Assembly (NCBI GenBank): GCA_026708185.1
Contig: JAPOVK010000051.1
Span: 109,282 to 173,281 of the forward strand
Source: Gammaproteobacteria bacterium
GTDB lineage: Bacteria > Pseudomonadota > Gammaproteobacteria > Pseudomonadales > Azotimanducaceae
Length of the DNA: 64,000 bases
Reading direction: 5' to 3'
Below the pieces are notes generated by a model. That model was not told the origin of the DNA, ran no database searches, and worked only from the letters and a program-made list of their open reading frames with translations. Below are positions 45,971 to 55,412 of the stretch, in pieces. Numbering within the stretch: position 1 is the first letter of the stretch; the number at the start of each line of letters is the position of its first letter. The position numbers were made by a program, and so were the translations under genes.

Positions 45971-47353
45971 ATGCGGCCCGCACCGGTCATCCTCATAGCC
46001 GTCCTCCTGGCGTCGCTCGGCCACGCGGGACCCGGCTCGAAGATGCTCAAGGAACTCACCGAGAACAACCAGCTCTATCCGGACGAGCGCCTGCAGGAAT
46101 ACGTGCGCAACATCGGCGAACGACTGCTCGCGCACACCCCGGACGCGGGCAAGGAGTACCACTTCAACGTCCTCGACAGCGACCAGGTCAACGCCTTCGC
46201 GACCGGTGATGCCTACATCTTCGTCAGCCGGGGTTTGCTCGCGTTCCTGCAGTCCGAGGACGAGTTGGCCGCGGTGGTCGGCCACGAGATCGGCCATGTC
46301 GTCGCCCGGCACATGCGCAAGCGCAGGATCACCGAGCTGACCGGCAAGTCCATCGGCCTGATCAGCGCCATCGCCACCGGCCGCGGCGAGTTGATGCGCG
46401 ACGTGGCGGATCCGTTCACCACGATCCTGGTTTCCGGCTACGGTCGGGAAATGGAGCTCGAGGCGGACCGCTTGGGCGGCGAGTACATGGCCCGCGCGGG
46501 CTACGATCCGCAGGCGATCATCGCCTCGGTTTGGGTGCTCAAGGACCAGCAGACGTTTTCCAAGCAGGTCAGCAAGACCCCGACGAGCTACCACGGTCTG
46601 TTCCGGTCCCATCCGCGCAACGACAAGCGTCTGCACGAAGCCGTGAACCACGCCTACAGCGTCTCGTCCGCCGAACTCGCCGAGCCGGTAGGCGACTTCT
46701 GGGAGGCCATCAACGGGCTGACATTCGGCGACGAAGCGGCCGGCGGGCTGGTCAAGGACGAGACGTTCCTGCACGGCGGACTGCGCATCGTGCTGCCGTT
46801 CCCCGAGGGTTGGAGCGTCGCGACGCCCGGCTCGCAGGTCATCGGACAGGCACCGGGCGGCAAGGCCGAGGCGTCGATCACGTTCACCAAGCAGGAGCCT
46901 GTTCGCCGCAAGTCCCCGGAGGAGTACGTCACGGACGTTCTCATGCGCGACGACGTCAGCGGCGAGGAGACCGACATCGACGGCGACGAGGCCTTCCTCG
47001 GCGAGATCGACGTCGGTGAATCCGACACCCAGGTCGGCTTGATCGCGGTGCTGTACCGCAACCGCGACGTCTACGTGTTCCGCGGCGAGTGCGGGCCCAA
47101 AGGCGATCCCGAGCGCTTCCGCGAACAGTTCATGGCGACCGTCGAGGGCCTGCGCCCGATGACGCCCGAGGATCTCAAAGTCGCCAACAACCGCCGCATC
47201 GAGGTCATCGTCGCGGAACCCGACCAGAGCTACGCCGACCTCGCGGCCCGAACCTCGATCAAGCAGTACCCGGTTGAAACACTCAGGCTCCTGAACGCGG
47301 ACTACCCGAACGGCGAGCCGACCGCCGGCGACTACGTCAAAGTGGTCCGCTAG
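45971..47353 (+). CDS. M48-family metallopeptidase with C-terminal LysM-like region
   Basis: This 460-aa protein has a signal peptide (MRPAPVILIAVLLASLGHA) and the zincin motif H105-E-I-G-H109, with the third ligand probably Glu164 in MELEADRLGGEYMARAGYDP. The C-terminal region (SYADLAARTSIKQYPVETLR then LLNADYPNGEPTAGDYVKVV) looks like a LysM-type domain. It resembles periplasmic quality-control proteases of the BepA/LoiP group. Its last 4 bp overlap the convergent AcpH gene. Confidence 0.9.
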   Translation: MRPAPVILIAVLLASLGHAGPGSKMLKELTENNQLYPDERLQEYVRNIGERLLAHTPDAGKEYHFNVLDSDQVNAFATGDAYIFVSRGLLAFLQSEDELAAVVGHEIGHVVARHMRKRRITELTGKSIGLISAIATGRGELMRDVADPFTTILVSGYGREMELEADRLGGEYMARAGYDPQAIIASVWVLKDQQTFSKQVSKTPTSYHGLFRSHPRNDKRLHEAVNHAYSVSSAELAEPVGDFWEAINGLTFGDEAAGGLVKDETFLHGGLRIVLPFPEGWSVATPGSQVIGQAPGGKAEASITFTKQEPVRRKSPEEYVTDVLMRDDVSGEETDIDGDEAFLGEIDVGESDTQVGLIAVLYRNRDVYVFRGECGPKGDPERFREQFMATVEGLRPMTPEDLKVANNRRIEVIVAEPDQSYADLAARTSIKQYPVETLRLLNADYPNGEPTAGDYVKVVR

Positions 47354-47940
47354 CGGGGACCGTCGGCACGCTCAGCGGCCGCGAAAGCTCTCAGCAACGG
47401 GAAGTAGACGCGAAAGTCGTCGATGAACGCCGGCAGGTCCGACTCGAGCGTCGGCTGCAGGCGGTCGCCGAGATGGTCGAGCCGCAGCCGCGCGAGCACA
47501 TGCGCCATGGCCCGCTCAATCACTTCACGGTCCCCGTAACGCGCCAACAGATCGGTTTCCACCATGCGCGAGACGAAGTCCCGGCCCCGCGCTGGTATCC
47601 GGTCCCGGTAGGTCTCGATCGCGGCGTAGACGCGGGCGGTGAAGGCGGCCAAGTCCTGTTCCGCATAGCAGCCCCACGTCAGGGTCAGGCAGTGATCGGC
47701 CAGGATGTCGAGCAGCACCGGGGCCGCACGGCGCAAGGCCGGGTCGAACCGCGCCACGCTGACCTTCATCTCCGGCAGGTGATTGGAGTACGAGTCGATC
47801 CGGCGGTGCAGGCGAATCCCGGCGCGCAGGTCGGCCGGCAGTGATGCCGGGATCGAGCCCTTGACGAAGTCGCCGAGCACGCCGCCAGCGATGAACCCGT
47901 CGCCCGGCTGGGCCAGCGTGCAGTGGGCGAGGAAGTTCAC
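47350..47940 (-). CDS. acpH: Acyl carrier protein phosphodiesterase
   Basis: This 196-aa protein (DUF479) hydrolyses the phosphopantetheine arm from holo-ACP. The start is probably GTG 47940, giving the family N-terminus MNFLAHCTLAQPGDGFIAGG; a TTG two codons upstream is also open. Family motifs are GDFVKGSIP, LHRRIDSYSNHLPE (the HRxID catalytic region) and DILADHCLTLTWG. It follows gshA by 36 bp in the pckA-gshA-acpH gene string. Confidence 0.88.
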   Translation of the reverse strand: MNFLAHCTLAQPGDGFIAGGVLGDFVKGSIPASLPADLRAGIRLHRRIDSYSNHLPEMKVSVARFDPALRRAAPVLLDILADHCLTLTWGCYAEQDLAAFTARVYAAIETYRDRIPARGRDFVSRMVETDLLARYGDREVIERAMAHVLARLRLDHLGDRLQPTLESDLPAFIDDFRVYFPLLRAFAAAERADGPR

Positions 47941-47976
47941 CGGCAAGGCTTGCCGGGGCGTCGCCGGGCGAAGCGC

Positions 47977-49563
47977 CTAGGCATCGTGGCCAAGCTTCAA
48001 ATAGCGGGCCAGGTACTCGTCGAAGGGCACGCTGTCCGCCGCCTCGATCCGCGCCTGCTCCGCCAGCGAGGCCTCGCTCATCGCGGTCAGCTCCGCGAGC
48101 CGGTCTACCGTCAAAGGCGGCTCCGCGAACCCGTGCCGATGCGCATTCGACCGCTGCATGGCAAAACGTGCGAACGGCAGCTTGAGCTCGCGCAAGCTCG
48201 AAAGGACACGGGCCGACGGCGTTGCCGACGGCTCCAGAACCTTGCGCCGCTGCTCGGCGACGGCGGCCCCGTGGTTCCCGTGGCCGGTCACGGCGTCGAT
48301 TTCGACCGCCACCTGGGCGCAGTGATCGAGGAGTTCCGACGCCCAGCGCACCGCCGGCACCCGCCCGTTGCCGTTGGCCAGCGTCAGGCCGGGCTCCCGA
48401 CCCCTTTCCACGATCGCGGTCTGGTTGGCAAGCATCGCCTCCGACTCCCGGCGGCTGTCCGGCGGGCTCTCGGCGAGTAGGCAGTACAAGAGGAACACGT
48501 CCAGGAAACGGCAGGTCACGGCATCGATGCCGAGGGGCAGGAACGGGTCGAGATCCATGCAACGCACCTCGACGTATTCCACACCCCGGTCGTGCAGGGC
48601 ATCGAGCGGTCGCTCGCCGGAACGTACGCGTCGCTTCGGCCGGATCGTGCCGTAGAACTCGTTTTCGATCTGCAGGAGGGCGGTGGAGAGCTGCCGATAC
48701 TCGCCGTCTACTTTCACGCCGATTGCCTCGAACGGCGGATAGGGCTTGGTCAGGGCGTCGCGCATCGTTGCCGCGTATTGCGCCAAGCCGTTGTAGGAGA
48801 TGTGCAACGACGACTGGGCGTCGCTCTGATAACCCAAACGTCCCATGCGCAGCGACGTCGCGTGGGGGAGATGCAGCGTGCCCTCGTCCCAAACCTCAAG
48901 GCGTGTCGCTGGCGCACGGTCCGCATCGGCTCCGCGGAGGAAGGACTTGCACACCGCGGGCGACGCCCCGAAGAGGTAGATCAAGAGCCATGAGTAGCGG
49001 CGGAAGTTTCGAATCAGCGCGAAATACCTCTCGGTCGCAAAATCGGCATCGGGCCTGCGGCCTCGGGCGAGCGCGGACATGAGGGTTTCGGGAACCGAGA
49101 AGTTGTAGTGGATGCCGCTGATGGTCTGCATCAGCCGGCCATAGCGGTAGCTCAAGCCTAAGCGATAGACCGTCTTGGAGCGGCCGGCATTGGACGAGCC
49201 GAAACGGGCGACAGGGATCTCGGCCTCCGGGCCGAGGATGCACGGCATGCTCGCCGCCCAGAGCAACTCGTCGCCGATGTTGGCGTGGACGAAACGATGG
49301 ATGTCCGCGAGTTCCCCGAGCACGTCCTCGGCACTGGCGTGCACCCCCGTGATCAGTTCGAGTTGCGCCTCGCTGAAGTCGGTCGTGATGTGAGGGTGGG
49401 TGAGCGGCGAACCCAAGCCCGGCGCGTGCGGCGTTGCTGCCAGCGCACCACTCGGCGTGACGCGCAGGCTCTCCTTCTCGATGCCGCGCCGCAGCGCGCC
49501 GAGTTCCGGGCGACCACGAACGAGCGCCAAGGCGCCCGCGAGCGATTCAGGGCGACCCGTCAT
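47977..49563 (-). CDS. gshA: Glutamate-cysteine ligase (gammaproteobacterial type)
   Basis: This 528-aa enzyme catalyses the first step of glutathione synthesis. Signatures are RRGIEKESLRVTPSG near residue 25, HPHITTDFSEAQLELITG around 56, GIHYNFSVP at about 140 and LRMGRLGYQSDAQSSLHISY around 235. The length matches E. coli GshA (518 aa). The ATG at 49563 lies 7 bp downstream of the pckA stop, so the two are co-transcribed. No gshB is in the window. Confidence 0.94.
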   Translation of the reverse strand: MTGRPESLAGALALVRGRPELGALRRGIEKESLRVTPSGALAATPHAPGLGSPLTHPHITTDFSEAQLELITGVHASAEDVLGELADIHRFVHANIGDELLWAASMPCILGPEAEIPVARFGSSNAGRSKTVYRLGLSYRYGRLMQTISGIHYNFSVPETLMSALARGRRPDADFATERYFALIRNFRRYSWLLIYLFGASPAVCKSFLRGADADRAPATRLEVWDEGTLHLPHATSLRMGRLGYQSDAQSSLHISYNGLAQYAATMRDALTKPYPPFEAIGVKVDGEYRQLSTALLQIENEFYGTIRPKRRVRSGERPLDALHDRGVEYVEVRCMDLDPFLPLGIDAVTCRFLDVFLLYCLLAESPPDSRRESEAMLANQTAIVERGREPGLTLANGNGRVPAVRWASELLDHCAQVAVEIDAVTGHGNHGAAVAEQRRKVLEPSATPSARVLSSLRELKLPFARFAMQRSNAHRHGFAEPPLTVDRLAELTAMSEASLAEQARIEAADSVPFDEYLARYLKLGHDA

Positions 49564-49570
49564 GGCGTGG

Positions 49571-51145
49571 CTACCTGCCGGCGCTGGGACGTCGCGGACC
49601 GGCGTCGACAATGGCTTGCGCCACCTCGAAGCGCTCGAAATTGGCGATGAACTTGGCCGCCAAGGCGTCGCGCGCTTGATCGTAGGCCGCCGGGTCCGCC
49701 CAGGTGTTGCGCGGATTGAGCAGGTGATCATCGACGCCCGGCGCGTGAACCGGGATGTCGAGGTTGAGGCCTTCGACGTGCGTCGTCGCGACGTCGGCGA
49801 GCCGGCCCGACTGCACGGCATGGATGATCGCCCGCGTCGTTGCGATGTCGAATCGCTCACCGACGCCATAGCCGCCGCCGGTCCAACCGGTGTTGACCAA
49901 GTAGACGCGCGAACCGAAGGCCTCGATGCGTTCCATCAGCAAGTCGGCGTAGACGCCGGCAGGCCGCGGGAAGAAGGCAGCCCCGAAACAGGCCGAGAAG
50001 GTCGCCGAGTAGGCCTCGGTGGACCCGACCACCGTCGATCCCACGGCGGCCGTGTAGCCGGAAAGGAAGTGGTATGCCGCCGCTTCCTTCGACAGCAGCG
50101 ACACGGGCGGCAGCACGCCGCTGACATCGCAGGTCAGGAAAACCACGGCGTTCGGCTCGCCGGCCCGGTTCTCGGGCACCTTGGCCTGGATGTTCGTCCG
50201 CGGATAGCAGGCCCGCGTGTTCTCGGTCAGCGTCCCGTCCCGATAATCCGGTTCGCGCGTATCGGGGTCGATCACCACGTTCTCGACGATCGCGCCGAAG
50301 CGAATCGCGTCGAAGATGACCGGCTCGTTGTCGCGGCTCAAGTCAATGCACTTGGCGTAGCAGCCGCCCTCGAGGTTGAAGACCGTGCCTTTTCCCCAGC
50401 CGTGTTCGTCGTCGCCGATCAGCAGTCGATCCGGATCGGCCGAGAGCGTGGTCTTACCCGTGCCCGACAGGCCGAAGAACAAGGTGACGTCGCCGCTGGC
50501 GCCCGCGTTCGCCGAGCAGTGCATCGGCAGCACATCGCCGTCCGGGAGCAGGTAGTTCTGAACGCCGAACATCGCCTTTTTCATCTCGCCCGCGTAGCGC
50601 AGACCGGCGAGCAGCACGCGGCGACCCGCGAAGTCGATCATCACGGTCGCGTCGGAGGCGGTGCCGTCACGCGCGGGGTTGCAGACGAACCCCGGCGCGT
50701 TCAGCACTTCCCAATGCGGCTTGCCGGCCGGGTTGAAGTCGTCGGGCGTGATGAAAAGCGCCTTGGCGAACAGCGCATGCCAGGCGTACTCGGTCGTCAC
50801 GTTGATCGGCAGGTAGTGCTCGGGGTGCTCGCCGACATGGAGTGTCGCCGCAAAAGCGTCGCGTTCAGCCATGTACGCCTCGACGCGGCACCAAAGCGCC
50901 TCGAAGACCCGCTTCTCCACGGGTTGATTCACCGGGCCCCAGTCGATCTGCGTCTCGGTCCCCGGCTCGCGTACGATGAACCGATCCTTCGGCGAACGTC
51001 CGGTGCGGCTGCCCGTTTCCACCACCAGAGCCCCGTTCGATGCGAATCGACCTTCACCGCGAAGGACCGCGAGCTCCGCCAGCGTTGCGCTCGCAAGGTC
51101 GCGGTAGATTCGGGTTTGATAGGTGATGTCGATGTCCAGCGCCAT
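49571..51145 (-). CDS. pckA: Phosphoenolpyruvate carboxykinase (ATP)
   Basis: This 524-aa enzyme converts oxaloacetate to PEP with ATP for gluconeogenesis. Visible motifs are [15 protein letters not shown] (substrate arm) near residue 47, the kinase P-loop [16 protein letters not shown] at about 220-235, LIGDDEHGW (metal site) and [15 protein letters not shown]. The ATG at 51145 is used; a TTG one codon upstream is possible. It is first in a string with gshA and acpH. Confidence 0.96.
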   Translation of the reverse strand: MALDIDITYQTRIYRDLASATLAELAVLRGEGRFASNGALVVETGSRTGRSPKDRFIVREPGTETQIDWGPVNQPVEKRVFEALWCRVEAYMAERDAFAATLHVGEHPEHYLPINVTTEYAWHALFAKALFITPDDFNPAGKPHWEVLNAPGFVCNPARDGTASDATVMIDFAGRRVLLAGLRYAGEMKKAMFGVQNYLLPDGDVLPMHCSANAGASGDVTLFFGLSGTGKTTLSADPDRLLIGDDEHGWGKGTVFNLEGGCYAKCIDLSRDNEPVIFDAIRFGAIVENVVIDPDTREPDYRDGTLTENTRACYPRTNIQAKVPENRAGEPNAVVFLTCDVSGVLPPVSLLSKEAAAYHFLSGYTAAVGSTVVGSTEAYSATFSACFGAAFFPRPAGVYADLLMERIEAFGSRVYLVNTGWTGGGYGVGERFDIATTRAIIHAVQSGRLADVATTHVEGLNLDIPVHAPGVDDHLLNPRNTWADPAAYDQARDALAAKFIANFERFEVAQAIVDAGPRRPSAGR

Positions 51146-51276
51146 CAAGATCGTGTCCGGGAAGGGCGCTGAGGATTCTACACGAGCAAAGACCTCCTAT
51201 CGGCGGCAAAGCCCTTGGCGCTTCGAATAGAATACCCACCCGATCGCCCATGGACGGCGCAATCGAGGACGCATGG

Positions 51277-51996
51277 ATGGCTTCCCTTTCGCACGTTTCC
51301 GACCGCGCTCGCCTCGTACTTATGCGAGCGATATCGTCACTGCTTCTGCTGTCGAGCCTGTCGACCTACGCCGGCGGCACCTACATCGAAGGTCGAGGCG
51401 GCATCCTGAAGCTCCAAGACCTTGCCGGCCAAGGCGACATCGACTCGGCGATCGGCTTCGCGCGCCTCACCGGGACGGCGAACGGGAATGTGAGCTACGA
51501 CAACACCTTCCTGCTCGGTGCGGAAGTCGGCGTCGAGGGCGTATTCGGAACATCGCTGCGGATCAGCGGCGCGCTCGACGTGTTCGAACCCGATGTCAAG
51601 AACGCGGTGTTAGCGGCCAGCCTCGCCATCAACGGCGTCGACGTACCCGAGACCCCCGACGGCTCGCCGCTCGGCAGCGACGCGTTGGCTGATCTCGGCC
51701 TGAACTTCAGCCATCGTACGGCGATCCTCTCGGGCAACGCATTCGTCGATCTCGACCTGTCCGGCTTCACGCCCTACGTCGGAGCGGGCTACGGGGTGCT
51801 CCTCGTCGAGAACGCCAAGCAGTACGAGACGGGCCTGCTGCTGCACGCCGGCTTCCGGTTCGACTTGACGCCGATGTTCTACGTGGGCGGCAAGGTGTCC
51901 TGGTTCCGGGGCGACGGCCCGCAGGACGACACGGGCATCGACTTCGACACCTTCGAGACCACCTCCGCCGCCGTCAGCGTCGGCATCCGCCTTTGA
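51277..51996 (+). CDS. Outer-membrane beta-barrel protein
   Basis: This protein of about 239 aa has a hydrophobic signal region (LVLMRAISSLLLLSSLSTYA) and a C-terminal barrel of alternating strands (SGFTPYVGAGYGVLLVENAK, GLLLHAGFRFDLTPMFYVGG) ending ISVGIRL-like with a terminal Leu, as in OmpW/OmpA-type small barrels. Starts at 51250, 51277 (GAGGA seven bases upstream) and 51322 are all possible; 51322 would give the cleanest signal peptide. Function unknown. Confidence 0.75.
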   Translation: MASLSHVSDRARLVLMRAISSLLLLSSLSTYAGGTYIEGRGGILKLQDLAGQGDIDSAIGFARLTGTANGNVSYDNTFLLGAEVGVEGVFGTSLRISGALDVFEPDVKNAVLAASLAINGVDVPETPDGSPLGSDALADLGLNFSHRTAILSGNAFVDLDLSGFTPYVGAGYGVLLVENAKQYETGLLLHAGFRFDLTPMFYVGGKVSWFRGDGPQDDTGIDFDTFETTSAAVSVGIRL

Positions 51997-52019
51997 CGGG
52001 TGTTCAGTGCGCGAGCGGC

Positions 52020-52703
52020 TTACGGCCGGGTTCGCGTCGAACCTCCCCCACGGATCGGCGGGCAGTTCCATTGGAACGTGTAGGTCTCGCCGCTGGAACC
52101 CGCGGCGAGGTCGATCTCGCCCGTGGACAGACCCGGGCCCATGGACCGACACACGGTCGCCTCGTGGCGGAACCGACAGCGTAGTCGCTTGATTCGCAGG
52201 CTGCGGGCATTGCTCTCGCCACCGGCCAGATCGCAGTCCACATGGCTGCCCTGGCCGTACCTCGCTTCAAAGGTCTCAACCAACTCCGCCAGTCGCGGTG
52301 CGTGTTCCGGCGGAACCTCGGCCCAGACCGTCTTGAAGTAGCTCCGGATCGCATTGGTGGATTGCGGTGTCGCGGCAACGCCAAGCCAAGCGACGCCCCG
52401 GTCGATGCTCTTCGGTGCGCCGCCCCGACCGTGCAGATAGATGTCGCCAGCCCGGGCCTGCGCCCACTTGAAGCCTCGCCGAGCAGCGACCAACAGGTGC
52501 GGCAGCGCCTCCTTGTAGCGTCCCTCCGAGTACAGCCGCGCCCCTTCCCGCACGGCATTGTAGGTGTCGACGATGTAGCGCGGGGTGGGTATCTCGTCCG
52601 GCTGCAGGCGTTCCGCCGTCACCGTCATTTCCTCGTCGTAGCGCTCGCCCGCCGGGACGCCGACAGCGGCCAACACGAGGAAAACCACGACAAGAGGTCT
52701 CAC
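52020..52703 (-). CDS. Secreted Sel1/TPR-like protein with TonB-box-like motif (paralogue 2)
   Basis: This 227-aa protein begins at GTG 52703 in a GTGA overlap with the upstream gene, giving a signal peptide MRPLVVVFLVLAAVGVPAG. DEEMTVTAERLQPDEIPTP follows, then the helical region RYKEALPHLLVAARRGFKWA and AGDIYLHGRGGAPKSIDRGV, nearly the same as in the paralogue at 26021-26713, and a C-terminal part ending FQWNCPPIRGG. Conserved cysteines in the last third suggest disulphides. Function unknown. Confidence 0.78.
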   Translation of the reverse strand: MRPLVVVFLVLAAVGVPAGERYDEEMTVTAERLQPDEIPTPRYIVDTYNAVREGARLYSEGRYKEALPHLLVAARRGFKWAQARAGDIYLHGRGGAPKSIDRGVAWLGVAATPQSTNAIRSYFKTVWAEVPPEHAPRLAELVETFEARYGQGSHVDCDLAGGESNARSLRIKRLRCRFRHEATVCRSMGPGLSTGEIDLAAGSSGETYTFQWNCPPIRGGGSTRTRP

Positions 52704-53215
52704 GGCACTGCCTCTACCCCTTCGATCATCTCGATGTAGGAAGGGGGCAAGCCGTGCTCGCGCGCGCCGGCGAGGACGTGCGCCTTGTACCACCGTCGGG
52801 GGCGCAGCGCCGGATTCACCGCGCCAGGCCGTGCGCGGTACGTTCGGGCCGCCATTTGACCAGCTACCGTGGACACCACCACTTCGTGTTCGTCGTAGCC
52901 AACGCCCAAGCCCTCGATCCGGTCGAGATCGGCTTTCTCCACGCAGTCGATCCGGTACAGGACACCCCACACCACCGCGGTCGATCCCGCGCCCACAACG
53001 GCCACGTCGCACTTGCCCGATCCGTCTCGACCCCGCTTGTGCCAACGCAATGCATGGCCCAGTAGCCGGCCCGGTCCGACGACTCGCGCCGAAGGTGTCC
53101 GCGCGGTCAAACGGGCCGTCGACATGTTCGAGCCGTAGGCGAAGTAAAGGTATGTCGCCGCCTCCACCACGTCCTCGGGCTGAGCCCAGCCACGCCCGGC
53201 AAGCGAATATAGCAC
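52700..53215 (-). CDS. Gamma-glutamylcyclotransferase-like (AIG2/GGCT fold) protein
   Basis: This protein of up to 171 aa has the GGCT substrate loop YLYFAYGSNMSTARLTAR, the strand VWGVLYRIDCVEKADLDRIE with the probable catalytic Glu in DRIEGLG, and GYDEHEVVVSTVAGQ as in the family. Members cyclise gamma-glutamyl amides to 5-oxoproline. The N-terminus is uncertain: the first 15-16 residues from GTG 53215 are not family-like, and GTG 53170 or 53167 may be the true start. It is coupled by a 4-bp overlap to the Sel1-like gene. Confidence 0.82.
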   Translation of the reverse strand: MLYSLAGRGWAQPEDVVEAATYLYFAYGSNMSTARLTARTPSARVVGPGRLLGHALRWHKRGRDGSGKCDVAVVGAGSTAVVWGVLYRIDCVEKADLDRIEGLGVGYDEHEVVVSTVAGQMAARTYRARPGAVNPALRPRRWYKAHVLAGAREHGLPPSYIEMIEGVEAVP

Positions 53216-53289
53216 TTGAGTCTTAGTGTCCCGGCGCGATAGGTTAGGCGGTTTCGCAACCCAAGCTCGTTTCTCCAGGGGGAGGATTC

Positions 53290-54945
53290 ATGGCAACGAT
53301 CAACGGCGCCCAGCTCATGGCGCGCAGTCTCAAGCAACAGGGCGTCGACTACATGTTCGGGATCGTGGGCTTCCCCGTCCAGGGCGTGGCCGCCGAAGCA
53401 CAGAAGGCCGGCATCACCTACATCGGCATGCGCAACGAACAGGCGGCCAGCTACGCCGCCCACGCCGCCGGCTACCTCACGGGCCGCCCCCAAGCCTGCC
53501 TCACCGTATCCGGGCCGGGCGTCATCCACGCCTTCGCGGGCCTCGCCAACGCCAAGCAGAACTGCTGGCCGATGATCCTGATCGGTGGGGCTTCGCCGGT
53601 CTATCAGAACGGCATGGGCGGCTTCCAGGAGGAGCGCCAGGTCGAACTCGCGGCACCGTACTGCAAGTACGCGCACGCCATCGAGCATGCGCATCGCATC
53701 CCCTACTACGTCAACCAGGCGGTCCGTCACGCCCTGTACGGTCGCCCCGGTCCGGTCTACCTGGACTTTCCGGACGACATCATCCGCGGTGAGGTCGAGG
53801 AGGAAGAGATCATCGAAGCGGCGGCAGTGCCGGAGCCGCCGCGCACCCTCGCCGATCCGGATTCGGTGGAAGCGGCCCTGACGGCGTTGGAGTCCGCCGA
53901 ACGCCCGCTGGTGGTCGTTGGCAAGGGCATGGCCTGGTCGCGCGCCGAGGACGAGATCCGCGAGTTCATCGAGCGCACGCAACTGCCGTTCCTGAACTCG
54001 CCCATGGGCAAGGGCACGATGCCGGACGACGACAGCCTGTCCGTCGGCGCCGCACGCAGCACCGCGCTACGCGAAGCCGATCTCGTCTTCCTGATGGGCG
54101 CGCGTCTCAACTGGATCATGCACTACGGGCTGCCGCCGCGATTCAACAAGGACGTGCGCATCATCCAGCTCGACATCGAGCCCGAGGAAATCGGCGCCAA
54201 CGTACCCACCGAAGTCGCACTGGTCGGCGACGGCAGGGCCGTCGTTAACCAGCTCAACCGGGCACTCGACAATCGGCAGTGGTTCTATCCGTCCGAGACG
54301 CCTTGGCGCGCCACCTTGCAGGAGAAGGCGCAGGCCAACCTCGAAGCGGTGCAGCCGATGATCGACGACGACTCGGTGCCGACCAACTACTACCGGGCCT
54401 TCAAGGACATCGTCGACTGGCTGCCCCATGACGCGATCATCATCGGCGAGGGTGCCAACACGATGGACATCGGTCGCACGCAGATGCCGAACCGGCTGGC
54501 ACGCCACCGTCTCGACGCCGGAACGTACGGGACCATGGGCGTGGGCCTGGGCTTCGCCGTCGCGGCCGCCGTGACCAATCCCGACAAGGCCATCGTGTCC
54601 GTGCAGGGCGACTCCGCCTTTGGTTTCACGGGCATGGAGCTCGAGACCATGGTGCGCTACAACCTGCCGGTGAAACTGATCGTGCTGAACAACGGCGGCA
54701 TCGGCGGCGGCGTGCATCCGCTCAAGGAAGGCCAGACCCTACCGCCCGGCAACCTGACCTACGGCGCGCACTACGAGGGCATGCTCGAAGCCCTCGGCGG
54801 CAAGGGCTTCTACGTGGAGGATCCGAAGGATCTGCCTGCGGCCTTGAACGAGGCCATGGCATTCAACGGGCCGACGCTGATCAACGTGCCGCTGAATCCG
54901 CGCGCCGGGCGCAAGCCGCAGCAGTTCGGCTGGCTGACCACCTGA
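53290..54945 (+). CDS. ThDP-dependent 2-hydroxyacyl-CoA lyase/oxalyl-CoA decarboxylase family enzyme
   Basis: This 551-aa enzyme has the catalytic Glu in MRNEQAASYAAHAAGYLTGR (around residue 52), SGPGVIHAFAGLANAKQNCW and MGGFQEERQVE, and the ThDP-Mg motif from GDSAFGFTGME to VLNNGG near residue 438-465. The segments HAFAGLANAKQNCWP and GGFQEERQ look closer to 2-hydroxyacyl-CoA lyase (HACL) than to oxalyl-CoA decarboxylase. HACL cleaves 2-hydroxyacyl-CoA to formyl-CoA and an aldehyde. The VOC gene starts 10 bp downstream. Confidence 0.87.
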   Translation: MATINGAQLMARSLKQQGVDYMFGIVGFPVQGVAAEAQKAGITYIGMRNEQAASYAAHAAGYLTGRPQACLTVSGPGVIHAFAGLANAKQNCWPMILIGGASPVYQNGMGGFQEERQVELAAPYCKYAHAIEHAHRIPYYVNQAVRHALYGRPGPVYLDFPDDIIRGEVEEEEIIEAAAVPEPPRTLADPDSVEAALTALESAERPLVVVGKGMAWSRAEDEIREFIERTQLPFLNSPMGKGTMPDDDSLSVGAARSTALREADLVFLMGARLNWIMHYGLPPRFNKDVRIIQLDIEPEEIGANVPTEVALVGDGRAVVNQLNRALDNRQWFYPSETPWRATLQEKAQANLEAVQPMIDDDSVPTNYYRAFKDIVDWLPHDAIIIGEGANTMDIGRTQMPNRLARHRLDAGTYGTMGVGLGFAVAAAVTNPDKAIVSVQGDSAFGFTGMELETMVRYNLPVKLIVLNNGGIGGGVHPLKEGQTLPPGNLTYGAHYEGMLEALGGKGFYVEDPKDLPAALNEAMAFNGPTLINVPLNPRAGRKPQQFGWLTT

Positions 54946-54955
54946 GCGATCCGCG

Positions 54956-55333
54956 GTGAAGCTCTTCGAAGCGGCGTACCCGTACCAGGACGATGTCCTC
55001 GCCCTCCCGGTCGAGGACATCGACGTCGCCGCGGGCTACTACGCCAAGGCCTTCGGGCTTATGGAACTGGAACGCCGGGACGAGCCGGTGCCAACGGTCA
55101 TCATGGAGCGGGACGACACGCGCATCGGATTCGCGGTCAACGGCGGCGACGCCAGCAGCGACGGCGCGGCCATCCTGGTGACGGACATCGGGCGTGCGCG
55201 CGAGGAACTCGAGGCCAACGGCGTCGCACCGGGCCCAGGACGCGTCGACGAGCGCGATGGGAAGAGACAGCAGGTGTTCTTCGTCGTCGCGCCGGACGGG
55301 CTCTGCTACAACTTCTTCCAGCCGATCGACTAA
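54956..55333 (+). CDS. VOC-superfamily protein
   Basis: This 125-aa glyoxalase-like protein starts at GTG 54956. Paired VOC modules are visible: DVLALPVEDIDVAAGYYAKA FGL-type first half and AILVTDIGRAREELEANGV then LCYNFFQPID in the second, the latter ending in the family's FxDPDGxxxxL-like region (FFVVAPDGLCYNF). The first metal-binding histidine of many VOC enzymes is not evident. It is probably in an operon with the ThDP enzyme. Confidence 0.8.
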   Translation: MKLFEAAYPYQDDVLALPVEDIDVAAGYYAKAFGLMELERRDEPVPTVIMERDDTRIGFAVNGGDASSDGAAILVTDIGRAREELEANGVAPGPGRVDERDGKRQQVFFVVAPDGLCYNFFQPID

Positions 55334-55412
55334 GCCAGAAAACCGGGCGGCGTGTCGTGACGCCTCCGCGGCGCGCCGTTCCACGCGACCCTAGATCAGG
55401 CTCGGAGGCCCA

